DNA of 64,000 nt from Paenibacillus stellifer (lineage in GTDB: Bacteria; Bacillota; Bacilli; Paenibacillales; Paenibacillaceae): the NCBI RefSeq assembly GCF_000758685.1, contig NZ_CP009286.1, positions 4,432,501 to 4,496,500 of the forward strand, in the 5' to 3' direction. Under the pieces are notes generated by a model. It did not search any database and was not told where the DNA came from. It saw nothing but the letters and a program-made list of their open reading frames with translations. Positions 62,830 to 64,000 of this stretch are shown piece after piece. Made by a program: the position numbers and the translations under genes. The stretch's first letter is position 1, and each line of letters begins with the position of its first letter.

Positions 62830-64000
62830 ATGAATCCACAGGCTGGACAATTGAATGAGAGCATCAAGGCCGGGAACAGGCATGTGTACGATATGCTGTC
62901 CTCTCTCGGCAGAGAAATCTATTTTCCCAAGGTTGGCATTCTGAGCCAATCTGCTGAAGCAACTGCAAATGCCAAAAAATACAACGCCACGATCGGCATC
63001 GCCACCGAGAACGGAGGCCCGATGCATCTGGGCGTTATTCAGGATAAACTCTCCGCTTATTCGCCGAAGGATCTGTACGGCTACGCTCCTCCTGCAGGCA
63101 AGCCCGAGCTTCGCACTGTATGGCGGGAGAAGATGCTTCGCGAGAATCCGTCGCTCGAAGGCAAAGCATACGGAAATCCGATTGCCACCAATGCGCTGAC
63201 CCACGGCCTAAGCATCGTCGCCGACCTGTTCGCCGGACCGGATGACGCCATCGTCTATCCCGACAAGAACTGGGAGAACTATGAGCTGACCTTCGGTGTC
63301 CGCCGGGGTGCGGAGCTCGTGAATTATCCGCTGTTCACCGAAGATATGACCTTCAACAGCAACGGGCTGCTGGATGCGCTCCTGGCGCAGAAGGATAAAG
63401 GCAAAGCCATTGTGCTGCTGAATTTCCCGAACAATCCGACAGGCTATACGCCGGGTCTCAAGGAAGGCGACGCGATTGTGGACGCGATCGTCCGGGCGGC
63501 TGAGGAAGGGGTCAACATCGTAGCGGTATGCGACGACGCCTATTTCGGTCTCTTCTTCGAGGATTCGCTTAAGGAATCGCTCTTTGGGAAGCTTGCGAAC
63601 ATTCATCCGCGCGTGCTGGCCGTCAAGATTGATGGTGCGACCAAGGAGGAATTCGTCTGGGGCTTCCGGGTCGGCTTCATTACCTACGCTTCGGACAGCC
63701 CGGAAGTTCTGGCCGCTCTGGAGCAGAAGACGCTTGGCATCATCCGCGCGACCATTTCCAGCGGTTCGCATCCGTCCCAGACCTTTGTGCTGGACGCTCT
63801 GAAGGCTCCGAAATTCGAAGCCCAGAAGGAAGAGAAATTCCGGATCATGAAGGGACGCGCGAACAAGGTCAAGGCGCTGCTCGACAGCGGCAAATACGGA
63901 GATGAGGCCTGGACGTACTACCCGTTCAACTCCGGCTATTTCATGTGTCTGAAGCTGAAGACCGTGAATGCGGAGGAGCTTCGCCAGCATCTCATCCACC
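62830..64000 (+). CDS. Class I/II aminotransferase, cut by the window end
   Basis: 390 codons are present and the frame is still open at the edge. It is a fold type I PLP enzyme. LLNFPNNPTGYTPG near residue 198 is the Asn motif, VCDDAYFGLF near residue 235 holds the PLP-ring Asp and Tyr, and the Schiff-base Lys is in DGATKEEFVWGFRVGF near residue 265. The start at 62830 is chosen because GGAAGG lies 9 nt before it; an ATG three codons earlier is too near. A -10 TATAAT lies about 75 nt upstream. It resembles aspartate- or alanine-type enzymes, but the substrate cannot be told from the visible part. Confidence 0.85.
   Translation, partial: MNPQAGQLNESIKAGNRHVYDMLSSLGREIYFPKVGILSQSAEATANAKKYNATIGIATENGGPMHLGVIQDKLSAYSPKDLYGYAPPAGKPELRTVWREKMLRENPSLEGKAYGNPIATNALTHGLSIVADLFAGPDDAIVYPDKNWENYELTFGVRRGAELVNYPLFTEDMTFNSNGLLDALLAQKDKGKAIVLLNFPNNPTGYTPGLKEGDAIVDAIVRAAEEGVNIVAVCDDAYFGLFFEDSLKESLFGKLANIHPRVLAVKIDGATKEEFVWGFRVGFITYASDSPEVLAALEQKTLGIIRATISSGSHPSQTFVLDALKAPKFEAQKEEKFRIMKGRANKVKALLDSGKYGDEAWTYYPFNSGYFMCLKLKTVNAEELRQHLIH

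Overview
The window looks like chromosomal DNA of a spore-forming, Gram-positive bacterium of the Paenibacillus type. The reasons are moderate GC content, strong GGAGG ribosome binding sites with many TTG/GTG starts, LtaS-like and YheC/YheD-type proteins, a cyclodextrin glucanotransferase very like those of Paenibacillus, and a carbohydrate ABC operon with an AraC regulator. No tRNA, rRNA or CRISPR array was seen.

Layout. 1-4671: sugar-nucleotide and glycosyltransferase genes (CDP-glucose synthase, GT2, GT4, LamG-GT2 fusion). 4796-6200: a lone AAA ATPase and a dead ABC-exporter fragment. 6246-14947: a sulfated-glycan locus (anaerobic sulfatase maturase, two Cys-type sulfatases, two permeases, a binding lipoprotein and a divergent AraC activator). 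15047-18444: an LtaS-like enzyme and a polytopic membrane protein. 18501-20787: LacI regulator and butanediol-type dehydrogenase. 20992-24009: ECF sigma factor with probable anti-sigma, a low-complexity repeat tract, AraC/GyrI regulator. 24103-28867: FabF, XRE regulator, an amidohydrolase behind a guanine-class riboswitch, and a beta-hydroxyacid dehydrogenase. 28916-29546: an 850-bp gene-free interval that holds a candidate ~630-nt structured RNA with its own promoter and terminator. 29720-33521: GNAT, a four-gene cluster of small unknown proteins, then a DUF438/DUF1858 operon behind an Fnr-type box. 33761-38633: MFS, a 35-residue peptide gene, LacI regulator, CGTase. 38904-42333: a nucleotidyltransferase and three GT2 genes. 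42496-44686: a group IIC intron. 44768-52087: a 2439-residue protein made of about 220 decapeptide repeats. 52371-64000: YheC/D ATP-grasp, phosphatidylserine decarboxylase, PfkB kinase and ArsR-like regulator, gpmA, SelO, AraC, MocR, PNPOx-like protein and a truncated aminotransferase.

Most notable reading. The giant repeat protein, the ATP-grasp protein divergent from it, the GT2 cluster downstream, the small-protein cluster at 30-32 kb and the GT4 gene at 1893 all carry a CATAnnnT(A/G) motif 27-36 nt (inferred leader) before their start codons. This is like the -10 element of late mother-cell sigma factors (sigma-E/sigma-K). Together with Arg/Lys-rich tails on two glycosyltransferases and on one small protein, this suggests a spore-surface fibre and its glycosylation machinery. 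That is inference. The two strongest RNA findings are the guanine-class aptamer whose terminator competes with P1 (predicting an ON switch in front of a deaminase-like amidohydrolase) and the large orphan RNA.
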